A program made the translations under genes and the position numbers. From DAISJI01 sp964559835 (GTDB lineage Bacteria; Acidobacteriota; Terriglobia; Terriglobales; Acidobacteriaceae): a stretch of DNA of 32,585 nt. The DNA lies in the NCBI GenBank assembly GCA_964559835.1, contig CAZLJE010000046.1, forward strand, positions 1 through 32,585, in the 5' to 3' direction. Below are positions 14,048 through 21,495 of the stretch, piece by piece (positions within the stretch are counted from its first letter, which is position 1; each line of letters opens with the position of its first letter). The notes below the pieces were generated by a model. That model made no database searches and had not been told where the DNA came from. It worked only from the letters and a program-made list of their open reading frames with translations.

Positions 14048-15093
14048 AACGCGCTCCAGTAGAACCGGAAGAACAGGTTGCCGAAGAACAGCGCAACCAG
14101 CGCCATCGGCCCCAGGAAAACGCCGAACGGCAGGCCGTAATAGCGATACATGAGCTTGGCCGATGTCCACGCGCGCTTGCGGGCGATCTCGCGCGGCTCA
14201 CGACGTTTCGCCATCCGCCGTTCCGTGCGCCGGTTCCAAACCATGAGCACGGTCACCAGCCCGAAGATCGAGCCGACGAGCGACGCCCCGAAGATCGTCA
14301 ACACCGTCAGCCTGACGCCGAGGAACGCGCCGACCATGGCCATCAGCTTGACGTCGCCCAGTCCCATGCCTTCGCGGCCGCGTACACGCTTGTACGCGAT
14401 GGCGATCACATGGAAAAATCCTGCTCCGACCAACGCGCCACCCAGCGATTCGATCAGCGACAATGTGCGCCACGACGATCCCGAGAATGTCGCGGGGAAG
14501 AACAGCAACATTAACGACGCGAATAAGTCGAACATTGGAACGAACAAGCTGAAGACGAGTCCGACGACAAAGCCGGGGAGGGTCAACGCATCGGGCAGCA
14601 GTTTCCATTCCGCATCGATGAACGTGAGACCGACGATGAGGAAGCTGAAGACGCAGAATTTCACCGTCGCCAGCGTCAGCCCGAAGCGCCAATAACACGC
14701 CAGGAACAGCAGTCCGGTAAGCAGCTCTACCGCGATATACCGCGGCGAGATCGGCGTCTTGCAGTTGCGGCAGCGTCCGCCGAGCACCAGCCAACTGACG
14801 ACCGGAATGTTGTCGTATGGACGGATCGGCTCGTGACACTTCGGGCACGCCGACTGCGGATGCACGACGCTGTATCCCGCGACTTCCTTGTCCAGTCGCT
14901 CGACATCGGCCTGCCGCGCCGCGATTTCCGCTTCCGGTGCGCCCTCCGCCCGCAGCTTTGTCAGCGCCTCGCGTGAATCGTCGGCGCGGTCCTGCAGGTC
15001 GATCCGCCGCGGCAACCGGTGTATACAGACGTTCAGGAAGCTGCCGAAGCAAAGTCCAAGGACAAAGATGGCGGTGGCGAAGAGAGGGTCCAT
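14044..15093 (-). CDS. pilD: Prepilin peptidase / N-methyltransferase (type IV leader peptidase, A24)
   Basis: The 349-residue membrane enzyme cleaves and N-methylates type IV prepilins and pseudopilins at the inner membrane. It begins MDPLFATAIFVLGLCFGSFL, followed by the NVCIHRLPRR motif and a zinc-type four-Cys cluster (C83, C86, C108, C111) of the cytoplasmic loop. The catalytic aspartates are D160 in LTFIDAEWKLLPD and D247 in the signature GMGLGDVKLMA. About eight hydrophobic segments are present. Between the LPRR motif and the first Cys lies an extra helical stretch of about 45 residues (31-75), longer than in standard PilD. It is translationally coupled to the downstream kinase gene. 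No pilin gene lies in the window. Confidence 0.93.
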   Translation of the reverse strand: MDPLFATAIFVLGLCFGSFLNVCIHRLPRRIDLQDRADDSREALTKLRAEGAPEAEIAARQADVERLDKEVAGYSVVHPQSACPKCHEPIRPYDNIPVVSWLVLGGRCRNCKTPISPRYIAVELLTGLLFLACYWRFGLTLATVKFCVFSFLIVGLTFIDAEWKLLPDALTLPGFVVGLVFSLFVPMFDLFASLMLLFFPATFSGSSWRTLSLIESLGGALVGAGFFHVIAIAYKRVRGREGMGLGDVKLMAMVGAFLGVRLTVLTIFGASLVGSIFGLVTVLMVWNRRTERRMAKRREPREIARKRAWTSAKLMYRYYGLPFGVFLGPMALVALFFGNLFFRFYWSAF

Positions 15094-15139
15094 TTCCGGT
15101 GACGGAGGTCAGCCGGATTATAGCCGAGCAGAAATCGGC

Positions 15140-15649
15140 TTACGGTTTACTGAAACGGAGCATCTCCCCCGACAACAGGACGGATTCGCTGTTATTTGGA
15201 GGGATCGCTTCGCTCCAATTGATCTGCTTGCGATTGACGAGGCGCGTTTCGGGCCCCAGCGTTCGCCAGCCACCGTCGGACTCTTCGCGAATATTGATCG
15301 AGTAGGTGTGGTTACAGGCCGCGCCAGCGTCCTTCTCGGCCTGGTTCGACGGCTCATCCACATGGTCCTTCCATTCGAACAGCGACGCTTCCAAACCCTC
15401 GCTGATGGACTCGTTCGGGAGCAGGCACAGGATCCAATCGTGATGCGCGTCAATGACGTACACGCCGCGGTTGACCCCCGGAACGCCTTCCTTCACCGAA
15501 GCACCATGATGGCGGGCTACTTTTACCGTATCGTCGGTCGAGCCGTGGTCTACGACGAGGACCTCATCGACGGCACGCAGGGACTCCAGGGCCCGGCCGA
15601 TGCGCTGGGCGTCGTTGTGCGTGTGAAGTAGCGCAGTGATTTTCGGCAT
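15140..15649 (-). CDS. Short glycosyltransferase family 2-like protein with degenerate active-site motif
   Basis: The start at 15649 gives 169 residues beginning MPKITALLHTHNDAQRIGRA. The N-terminal part follows the GT2 WaaE/KdtX-like pattern: ITALLHTHNDAQRIGRALES, then DEVLVVDHGSTDDT. The segment aligned with the usual DWIL-x-DADE metal/nucleotide-sugar site reads DWILCLLPNES (71-81), so the Asp-x-Asp is absent, and the later acceptor motif is also altered (NWSEAIPP). At 169 residues it is much shorter than the usual 240-260. It may be a non-catalytic or highly divergent relative. It is the first gene of the minus-strand run ahead of prepilin peptidase (46-nt gap). Confidence 0.65.
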   Translation of the reverse strand: MPKITALLHTHNDAQRIGRALESLRAVDEVLVVDHGSTDDTVKVARHHGASVKEGVPGVNRGVYVIDAHHDWILCLLPNESISEGLEASLFEWKDHVDEPSNQAEKDAGAACNHTYSINIREESDGGWRTLGPETRLVNRKQINWSEAIPPNNSESVLLSGEMLRFSKP

Positions 15650-15730
15650 CTTTAAAGAAGTACGACGGCAACTCGCGTCCAACAGTTGCAACAGTGGCCG
15701 GGAATTCGGCCGGCAATTCCCAAAATCCCG

Positions 15731-15768
15731 GGTGAGAGTACCAACGTCACCAACCGGGGTGATTTTTT
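15731..15768 (+). promoter_or_regulatory. Candidate attenuator-like leader hairpins before the HD-GYP gene
   Basis: TCACC (15747-15751) can pair with GGTGA at 15758-15762, forming a short hairpin followed by T6 (15763-15768). It can instead pair with GGTGA at 15731-15735. The two pairings exclude each other, like an antiterminator/terminator pair. Stems are only 5 bp, so chance is possible. Confidence 0.25.
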
Positions 15769-15828
15769 AGTCCCTTGGAAACCGGGAACTCATCATAAAA
15801 TCCCAAGCACAATCGGGGTAGACAACCT

Positions 15829-17631
15829 TTGCTGACTAAACTGCCGTTCCCGGCGCGTATTCCGATCCTGTCGCTGATCCTCGGCGTGCTGATCCTGGTC
15901 AGCGTTGTCCCGATGTACTTCTACGCCGGTCAGGTCATGAGTATCAACCGCGACCGCCTGAAACGAAACGAGCAGCAGCTCCAGCTCACCATCGCCCGAT
16001 CGCTCGGCGACGATATTGAGAACCGCCAGCGCAATCTCGAGTCGATGCTTTCCAACCTGTCGTCCGCGATCCAGGTTTCCAGCGGCGGCGACCTCAGCGG
16101 AGAGCACATCGGCGCGCCCGAACTGCGTGCGCTGCTCGAGAAGTTCGCTTCCTCATCTCCCGATATCGCCTATGCGACCGTCCTGAATACGGACGCCAAG
16201 GGCATCACCACCGGACGCATCAATCTCTCCGACGACTTCTTCCGCAACGAACTGCAGCGAGCGTTTGCCGCGGCTACCGAAGGCCGTGCTTACACCGGTC
16301 CGGCGCTGACCATCGATGCCGGACGCGAGCGCCACATCGTGGTGCTCTACAGCACGCCCGTGATGGCGGGTGGGCGCTTCACAGGCATGTTGGGCGCGGC
16401 GGTCGATCTCGGCTATCTGACGGCGCGCCTGCGCGAGAGCGCCAAGGCCGGGCTGGTCACATACGTTGTCGACCATCAGGGCCGCCTCGTAGCCGCCTCC
16501 GGCACGAACTTCGTCACCGGCCAGGACATGACGCAGTTTGAGATCGTGAAGAGCTTCGTTGAGAGCGGCAAGGCACCCCTGGCCGCGACGAGCGATTTTG
16601 TCGTCAGTTCCGAGAAAGGCAAGACCGAGCGCATGCTCGGCTCCTACAACCCCGTGCCTTCGGTCGGCTGGGCCGTCATGGCGCAGAAGCCGCAATCGGA
16701 AGCATACCGCGATATCGAGGACATGCAGACCAAGGCCGTTCTGTATGCCATCTATGCCGTCCTCTTCAGCATCCTGCTCTCGTTCCTGGCGGCGCAGCGG
16801 ATCACGACGCCCATCAACATCCTCACGCATTCCAGCCGCGCCATCGCCCAGGGCGACTTTTCGCAGCGCGTGCACTTGAAGAGCCGCACGGAGATCGGTG
16901 AATTGGCGAACACCTTCAATCACATGACCGAGGACCTGGAGCGCTTCGTCCTCGATCTCAAGCGCGCCGCCGAAGAGAACCGCGCGCTCTTTATGGGCTC
17001 CATCCAGATGCTGGCCGGCGCGGTCGACGAAAAGGACCCTTACACCCGCGGCCACTCCGATCGCGTCACGCGCTATTCAACCTTGCTTGCCGGCGAACTC
17101 GGACTGTCCGAAGCCGAGATCGAGGTCGTCAAGATCGCCGCGCAACTGCACGACGTCGGCAAGATCGGCATCGAGGATCGTATCCTCAAGAAGCCCGGAG
17201 CCCTCACTCCTGACGAGTACGAGATCATGAAGACGCACACCACGCGCGGCGCCAACATACTGCGCCCGGTGCAGCAGTTGAAGGAGATGATCCCCGGCAT
17301 CGAGTTGCACCACGAATCGCTCGATGGCCGCGGCTATCCGTTCGGCTTGAAGGGCGATGAGATCCCGTTGACCCCGCGCATCATCAGCGTCGCCGATACG
17401 TTCGACGCCATGACCACGAACCGCCCGTACCAGGCCGCGCGTCCGCCCGAGTACGCCCTGAAGATCATTCAGTCGCTCAAGGTCACCAAGTTCGACCCAA
17501 CGGTCGTGGACGCGATGCAGCGTCTCCTTGATCGTGGGGACCTGCACGTGCGCCGTGCGGCCGTCGTTGCCGACACGCCACCTCCGCCCGAGGACGCGGT
17601 CAACGTGGCCGTAGAGACCTCGCGCTCCTGA
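15829..17631 (+). CDS. Membrane sensor with dCache, HAMP and HD-GYP domains (c-di-GMP phosphodiesterase)
   Basis: The product is 600 residues from a TTG start at 15829, with a GGGGTAG upstream. Order: TM1 (about 9-32), a periplasmic dCache-type sensor (about 40-300), TM2 (about 303-325), HAMP (ITTPINILTHSSRAIAQGDF, about 324-376), a short linker, then HD-GYP (about 390-580). The phosphodiesterase residues are intact: QLHDVGKIG with H441-D442 and HHESLDGRGYP at 494-504, the defining HHExxDGxGYP motif. It should hydrolyse cyclic di-GMP in response to an extracytoplasmic ligand, promoting motility over surface growth. It is divergent from the pilus-peptidase/kinase run and followed by a perfect terminator hairpin. 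Confidence 0.93.
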   Translation: MLTKLPFPARIPILSLILGVLILVSVVPMYFYAGQVMSINRDRLKRNEQQLQLTIARSLGDDIENRQRNLESMLSNLSSAIQVSSGGDLSGEHIGAPELRALLEKFASSSPDIAYATVLNTDAKGITTGRINLSDDFFRNELQRAFAAATEGRAYTGPALTIDAGRERHIVVLYSTPVMAGGRFTGMLGAAVDLGYLTARLRESAKAGLVTYVVDHQGRLVAASGTNFVTGQDMTQFEIVKSFVESGKAPLAATSDFVVSSEKGKTERMLGSYNPVPSVGWAVMAQKPQSEAYRDIEDMQTKAVLYAIYAVLFSILLSFLAAQRITTPINILTHSSRAIAQGDFSQRVHLKSRTEIGELANTFNHMTEDLERFVLDLKRAAEENRALFMGSIQMLAGAVDEKDPYTRGHSDRVTRYSTLLAGELGLSEAEIEVVKIAAQLHDVGKIGIEDRILKKPGALTPDEYEIMKTHTTRGANILRPVQQLKEMIPGIELHHESLDGRGYPFGLKGDEIPLTPRIISVADTFDAMTTNRPYQAARPPEYALKIIQSLKVTKFDPTVVDAMQRLLDRGDLHVRRAAVVADTPPPPEDAVNVAVETSRS

Positions 17632-17652
17632 TCCCGAAACCCGAAAAGATCG

Positions 17653-17686
17653 GAGGCGAGCTCATCGGCTCGCCTCATTACTTTTT
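17653..17686 (+). terminator. Intrinsic terminator after the HD-GYP gene
   Basis: A perfect 9-bp stem GAGGCGAGC / GCTCGCCTC (17653-17661 / 17668-17676) with a 6-nt loop is followed by ATTACTTTTT. It also faces the convergent ABM-like gene ending at 17700. Confidence 0.85.
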
Positions 17687-17699
17687 GTAGCCGTTTGTC

Positions 17700-18023
17700 T
17701 TACGCTGCCGCTTTGCCGGCTTTGATGTGGTGGATCGTCGAGTTCTCAACATTCAGTGTCTGGATCGTCGGTTCGTTCTCCACCAGCGGGGTGAGCGTCT
17801 GGGCCACCTCGGGGAACAGTGTGTTCTCGTATTTCACCAAGTCCTGCCGTGTGTTCCAGAAGGTGTTGCACACGAAGGTGCCGGTGGTAGTGTCGAGCGC
17901 CTCGATGATGTCCACGAAGCCAGGTTGGCGCTGGATACGCGGCAGAAGCTTCTGGTTCAGGGTGGTGCGGAGTTCATCCACCTTTTCCGGTCTTACGTTG
18001 CAAGTCACGATGCGAGAGATCAT
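17700..18023 (-). CDS. ABM-fold (dimeric alpha/beta barrel) protein
   Basis: The start at 18023 follows AAAGGAG at good spacing and gives 107 residues beginning MISRIVTCNVRPEKVDELRT. The pattern is a ferredoxin-like dimeric alpha/beta barrel: strand ISRIVTCNV, helix KVDELRTTLNQKLLPRIQ, strand GFVDIIEALD, strand TFVCNTFWNTRQDLVKYE, and a final NEPTIQTLNVENSTIHHI. This resembles antibiotic-biosynthesis-monooxygenase domain proteins, but no cofactor site can be assigned. It is monocistronic, with a terminator on its 3' side and a long leader region upstream. It is not closely similar to the other ABM protein at 10290. Confidence 0.75.
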   Translation of the reverse strand: MISRIVTCNVRPEKVDELRTTLNQKLLPRIQRQPGFVDIIEALDTTTGTFVCNTFWNTRQDLVKYENTLFPEVAQTLTPLVENEPTIQTLNVENSTIHHIKAGKAAA

Positions 18024-18237
18024 GGGAGCACTCCTTTGCTGGTTGTGACGTTCCAGTGAAAGTCGAGTGAAGGGGAAATGGGACTGCCATCCCACTCTGG
18101 CGAATTCGAAAAGCCTAGGCCCGTGCCGCGGGCCGGTCAAGCCTCGGGTACTTACTGACCCAAATCGTGACAACGGTGAGATTTGCGCTCGTTCCACCGG
18201 AGTTTTGAACAGTGCGCGCCCCCACATCTGCTGCCGA

Positions 18238-18243
18238 TATAAT
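18238..18243 (+). promoter_or_regulatory. -10 box (TATAAT) of the ftsY promoter
   Basis: A perfect TATAAT lies about 100 nt before the ftsY ATG. A TTGAAC at 18205-18210 is too far (27 bp) to act as the -35, so the promoter is only half supported. Confidence 0.45.
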
Positions 18244-18255
18244 GAATCTTGGTTC

Positions 18256-18324
18256 ATGTAATGTAGGCGTCCTGCAACACCAATGTCTGGGAACGCGGTG
18301 GCAGCCGAGACGCCTGCGTTACAT
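18256..18324 (+). repeat. Dispersed GTAGGCGTC-type repeat forming the ftsY leader hairpin
   Basis: Outer arms 18256-18271 and 18309-18324 pair at 14 of 16 positions. The loop contains CTGCAACACC and GGTGGCAG, which extend the pairing, plus the GGGAACGCGG core typical of dispersed TGTAGGCGTC-like elements in these genomes. It ends 17 nt before the ftsY start, so it is transcribed as the 5' leader. Confidence 0.65.
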
Positions 18325-18341
18325 CGGTACGACTGATATTC

Positions 18342-19304
18342 ATGGCAAAGATCCAGACTTTATTCGGCAGTCTCGACGAGGAACCGAAAAAACCAGGTTT
18401 CCTGGATCGCATGAAGCAGGCGGTCCAGCGCACCCGCGAAAACCTCAGCGAGCGCATCGACGAAGTGGTCTCCATTGGTAAGGAGATCGATCGATCGACC
18501 CTCGATGACCTCGAAGGCACTCTCCTTGCCGCCGATCTGGGCACCGCCACCACACAGGAAGTCCTGGCGGCGCTGCGCGAGAAGGTGGACCGTAAGCAGA
18601 TCGGCGATGTCGAGGAATTGAAGCGCGTGTTGAAAGAGGAGCTGCTCCACATCCTCAGCCGCGCAAATCTACAACCCGCCGCGGCGGTCGAACCACCGGA
18701 AGTCATCCTGGTCGTCGGCGTCAATGGCACCGGTAAGACCACGACTATCGGCAAGCTTGCGAATGTTCTTCGTTCTCAGGGCAAGAGCGTGCTGATGGCT
18801 GCGGCTGACACCTTCCGCGCTGCTGCCATTGAGCAACTGGAAGTCTGGGGCCAACGCACTGGCGTCGAGGTGATCAAGACCAAACCCGGTGGCGATCCCG
18901 CGGCCGTTTTGTTCGACGCGCTGCAGGCGGCCAAGGCGCGCGGGACCGAGTACGTCGTCGTCGACACCGCCGGCCGTCTGCATACCAAGTCCAACCTGAT
19001 GGACGAGTTGTCCAAAATGCGTCGCACCGCGCAGCGCATCATCCCCGGATCTCCGCACGAAACTTTGCTGGTCATGGACGCCACCACGGGACAAAATGGT
19101 CTGCAGCAGGCGCGGCTTTTTACCGAGTCCGCCGGCGTGACCGGGATCGTGCTCACCAAATTGGACGGTACAGCCAAAGGTGGGATCGTCGTCGCGATCA
19201 GCCGCGAACTGGGAGTGCCGGTCCGCTACGTTGGCGTCGGCGAAAAGCAGGGCGACCTGCTGCCCTTCGACGCCCGCCAGTTTGTCGATTCTCTCTTTGC
19301 CTAG
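18342..19304 (+). CDS. ftsY: Signal recognition particle receptor FtsY
   Basis: The 320-residue protein is the SRP receptor GTPase that docks the SRP-ribosome complex at the membrane during co-translational insertion. The N-terminal helical N domain (about 20-105) is followed by the G domain: G1 GVNGTGKTTTIGKLA at 126-140, DTFRAAAIEQLE (G2) at 156-167, DTAGRLHTKSNLMDEL (G3), TKLDGTAKGG (G4) and the closing GVGEKQGDLLPFDARQFVD, the FtsY-specific C-terminus. The acidic A domain of E. coli FtsY is absent, as in many bacteria. It heads a plus-strand run with a small membrane protein and the riboflavin genes. Confidence 0.97.
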   Translation: MAKIQTLFGSLDEEPKKPGFLDRMKQAVQRTRENLSERIDEVVSIGKEIDRSTLDDLEGTLLAADLGTATTQEVLAALREKVDRKQIGDVEELKRVLKEELLHILSRANLQPAAAVEPPEVILVVGVNGTGKTTTIGKLANVLRSQGKSVLMAAADTFRAAAIEQLEVWGQRTGVEVIKTKPGGDPAAVLFDALQAAKARGTEYVVVDTAGRLHTKSNLMDELSKMRRTAQRIIPGSPHETLLVMDATTGQNGLQQARLFTESAGVTGIVLTKLDGTAKGGIVVAISRELGVPVRYVGVGEKQGDLLPFDARQFVDSLFA

Positions 19305-19312
19305 GGTGCAGC

Positions 19313-19492
19313 ATGTCGGCATTGATCGCGATCTTCGTGGTCTTCATCGCGCTTTGGTTTCTATGGCGCGTGTTGAGGCGTTCGCCGGCGCCGGCAGAAC
19401 CATCCGAGGACGTAAACGTTCGCGAACCGGTCCCCAAGCGCCCGCTGAACCGCAGCGGCGCCGTCGCGCTGGAGGAGCCCGATGAAGACTAG
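19313..19492 (+). CDS. Small single-pass membrane protein (59 aa)
   Basis: An ATG at 19313, eight bases after the ftsY stop, opens a 59-codon frame ending in TAG at 19490-19492. The product starts MSALIAIFVVFIALWFLWRV, a single transmembrane helix (about 3-19) followed by Arg-Arg and a Pro/Glu-rich soluble tail ending EEPDED. The topology is probably N-out, C-in by the positive-inside rule. Codon use is GC-rich at third positions, like its neighbours, which supports it being real. The tight spacing between ftsY and ribD suggests co-transcription. No family is recognised. Confidence 0.65.
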   Translation: MSALIAIFVVFIALWFLWRVLRRSPAPAEPSEDVNVREPVPKRPLNRSGAVALEEPDED

Positions 19493-19528
19493 GAATATGC
19501 TTTTCGAAACCGCCTTGTCCCTTTCCTG

Positions 19529-20689
19529 ATGACCGACACCGACGATCTCACGCATATGCGCCGCGCGCTCGAACTGGCGCGGCAGGGAGTAGGCCTCAGT
19601 TCGCCCAACCCCTCTGTGGGAGCGGTCATCGTCGCTCCCAACGGCGACACAGTAGGCGAAGGTTTCTATACATACGACGGCATGAAGCACGCGGAGGTCC
19701 TCGCCCTCGAGCAGGCCGGTGACAAGGCACGCGGCGCTACGGTGTACATCAACCTGGAGCCCTGCGCACACCACGGCCGCACTGCTCCCTGCGCGGAAGC
19801 GCTGGTCCGGGCCGGCGTCGCTCGCGTCGTTGCTGCCGTCGAGGACCCCAACCCGAAGGTCAGCGGGAAGGGCTTCGAGATCCTGCGCAAAGCGGGCATT
19901 GACGTCAGCATCGGCGTCGCGGATAACGAAGCACGCTCGCTCAACGAAGCCTTTGCCCGGCATGTCCGGACGGGCCTGCCGCTGGTCACGCTCAAGACCG
20001 CAATGACTCTCGACGGCCGCATCGCGCCGCCGCCCGGCGAGTCCGACAGCCCCTCCGCCCTGGGTGTTGGCGGCGCCAGCGGTGGCTGGATCACCAGCGA
20101 GACGGCGCGTGCTCACGTCCACGAGTTGCGCCACGCCGCCGACGCGATCATGGTCGGCGTCGGCACCGTTATCGCTGACGACCCTCTGCTCACCGACCGC
20201 ACCGGCCTGCCGCGACGCCGTCCGCTCCTGCGCCTGATCGTCGATTCACGCATGCGCATGCCGCTGGATTCCCGCATCGTCAAAACGTGCCGCGACGACG
20301 TCGTCGTCTTCTGCTCATTTGCCGAGGAGAACCGCAAGGCCGAACTCGTGGCCCGCGGCGTTCGCGTCGAACAGCTCGCGCTCGGCATGCGCGACGGCCG
20401 CCCCGATATGCAAGCCATCATCCAGCGCCTGGGCGAGATGGACATCACCAGCCTAATCATTGAAGGCGGAGCGATGGTCAACGGCGCCGCGCTCATCACC
20501 GGCATCGTCGACAAAGTCTTCCTGTACTACGCGCCCAAATTATTAGGCGGTTCCGGCTCCGTGCCCTTCGCGGCGGGCCCGGGCTTCCGCCGCATGAGCG
20601 AGGCCGCCGTCGTGAAGGACTTCCGCATTCATCGCTTCGGAGAGGATTTTGCCGTCGAGGGATACATTCGCGACCCGTGGAGCGAGTGA
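19529..20689 (+). CDS. ribD: Bifunctional riboflavin deaminase/reductase RibD
   Basis: The 386-residue protein carries out steps two and three of riboflavin synthesis: deamination of the pyrimidinone from GTP cyclohydrolase II and NADPH reduction of the ribosyl side chain. The N-terminal deaminase has the zinc site H54-A-E56 and PCAHHGRTAPC (C79, C88). The C-terminal RibD_C reductase domain begins near residue 155 (LVTLKTAMTLDGRIA), with GGWITSETARAHVHELRHAADAIMVGVGTVIADDP and LIIEGGAMVNGAAL. It is 36 nt from the small membrane protein gene and 94 nt from ribE. No RFN (FMN) riboswitch can be seen before it. Confidence 0.96.
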   Translation: MTDTDDLTHMRRALELARQGVGLSSPNPSVGAVIVAPNGDTVGEGFYTYDGMKHAEVLALEQAGDKARGATVYINLEPCAHHGRTAPCAEALVRAGVARVVAAVEDPNPKVSGKGFEILRKAGIDVSIGVADNEARSLNEAFARHVRTGLPLVTLKTAMTLDGRIAPPPGESDSPSALGVGGASGGWITSETARAHVHELRHAADAIMVGVGTVIADDPLLTDRTGLPRRRPLLRLIVDSRMRMPLDSRIVKTCRDDVVVFCSFAEENRKAELVARGVRVEQLALGMRDGRPDMQAIIQRLGEMDITSLIIEGGAMVNGAALITGIVDKVFLYYAPKLLGGSGSVPFAAGPGFRRMSEAAVVKDFRIHRFGEDFAVEGYIRDPWSE

Positions 20690-20738
20690 CGTCCAGCCAC
20701 TCGCCGGTTTCCAGTCACAATATTCAGGTTGGACGTCA
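20687..20738 (+). repeat. Inverted repeat between ribD and ribE
   Basis: TGACGTCCAGCC (20687-20698) and GGTTGGACGTCA (20727-20738) pair at 11 of 12 positions around a 28-nt loop. The left arm overlaps the ribD stop codon (TGA 20687-20689). It could modulate ribE translation or be a processing site. Confidence 0.55.
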
Positions 20739-20783
20739 CCGAACGAATCGGCCCGATGTGCCACAATGTCCTAAGAGCTTCCT

Positions 20784-21425
20784 ATGTTCACTGGCATCAT
20801 CGAAGAAGTCGGACGAATCACCTCGATCGTCGAGGAACGCGGCACTCGCCGCATCACCATCGAAGCCGAGAACACGTCGAAACAGCTTAAGCTCGGCGAT
20901 AGCGTCGCCGTCAGCGGCGTTTGTCTTACCGCTGTCCGTATCGGCGAAAAGTCCTTCGGCGCCGATCTCGCGGAAGAAACTGTCCGGCGTACATCGTTCT
21001 CCCGCATCAAGGAAGGGGCGGTGGTGAATCTCGAACTGCCGATGAAGGCTGACGGCCGCTTCGGCGGACACGTCGTCCAGGGACACGTCGATGGCACAGG
21101 CACGTTCGTCGGCCTGGAGCCGATACCCGGGGCAGAGGACTATTGGCTGCACATCGATGTCCCGCGCGAACTGGCGAAGTACATCGTCTACAAGGGTTCG
21201 ATCTCCATCGAGGGCATCAGCCTGACGGTGGCAAAGATCGAGGGCACGCGTGTCGTCGTCGCCATCATCCCGCATACCGCCGAGGCGACGAACCTCATCT
21301 CGCTGAAGAAGGGCGATCCGATCAACATCGAGACCGATATCATCGCCAAGTACGTCGAGAAGATGATCGGCGAGCGCTCCGCTTCGTCGCTGAACACCGC
21401 GGACCTGGTCGCGCAAGGATTCTGA
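20784..21425 (+). CDS. ribE: Riboflavin synthase alpha subunit
   Basis: The 213-residue protein begins MFTGIIEEVGRITSIVEERG, the invariant riboflavin synthase N-terminus. It contains two tandem lumazine-binding barrels (about 1-97 and 98-195): GDSVAVSGVCLTAV and FGADLAEETVRRTSF in the first, GHVVQGHVDGTG and GSISIEGISLTV in the second. It dismutates two 6,7-dimethyl-8-ribityllumazine molecules into riboflavin and the pyrimidine precursor. The frame follows ribD closely. ribBA and lumazine synthase are not in this window, so the pathway is completed elsewhere. Confidence 0.96.
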   Translation: MFTGIIEEVGRITSIVEERGTRRITIEAENTSKQLKLGDSVAVSGVCLTAVRIGEKSFGADLAEETVRRTSFSRIKEGAVVNLELPMKADGRFGGHVVQGHVDGTGTFVGLEPIPGAEDYWLHIDVPRELAKYIVYKGSISIEGISLTVAKIEGTRVVVAIIPHTAEATNLISLKKGDPINIETDIIAKYVEKMIGERSASSLNTADLVAQGF

Positions 21426-21495
21426 AACGTAGTCCTCGAAACCTGCATCCACCATTCGTGCACGCAGCGCTAGGCTGCGTCGGAAAGAAGGAATC

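Larger units (their letters stand above)
18024..18341. other. 318-bp intergenic region before ftsY
   Basis: The first two thirds (18024-18230) show no gene or clear signal. A TATAAT box at 18238-18243 is followed by the large repeat hairpin 18256-18324, which fills the ftsY leader. The ATG at 18342 has no strong Shine-Dalgarno sequence. Confidence 0.55.

Noticed and set aside
15650..15828. GEMM-type c-di-GMP riboswitch before the HD-GYP gene
   Set aside because: The conserved GEMM aptamer sequences were not found; only short hairpins are present.
19493..19528. FMN (RFN) riboswitch before ribD
   Set aside because: Only 36 nt separate ribD from the upstream gene, too short for an RFN aptamer, and none of its conserved sequence is visible.
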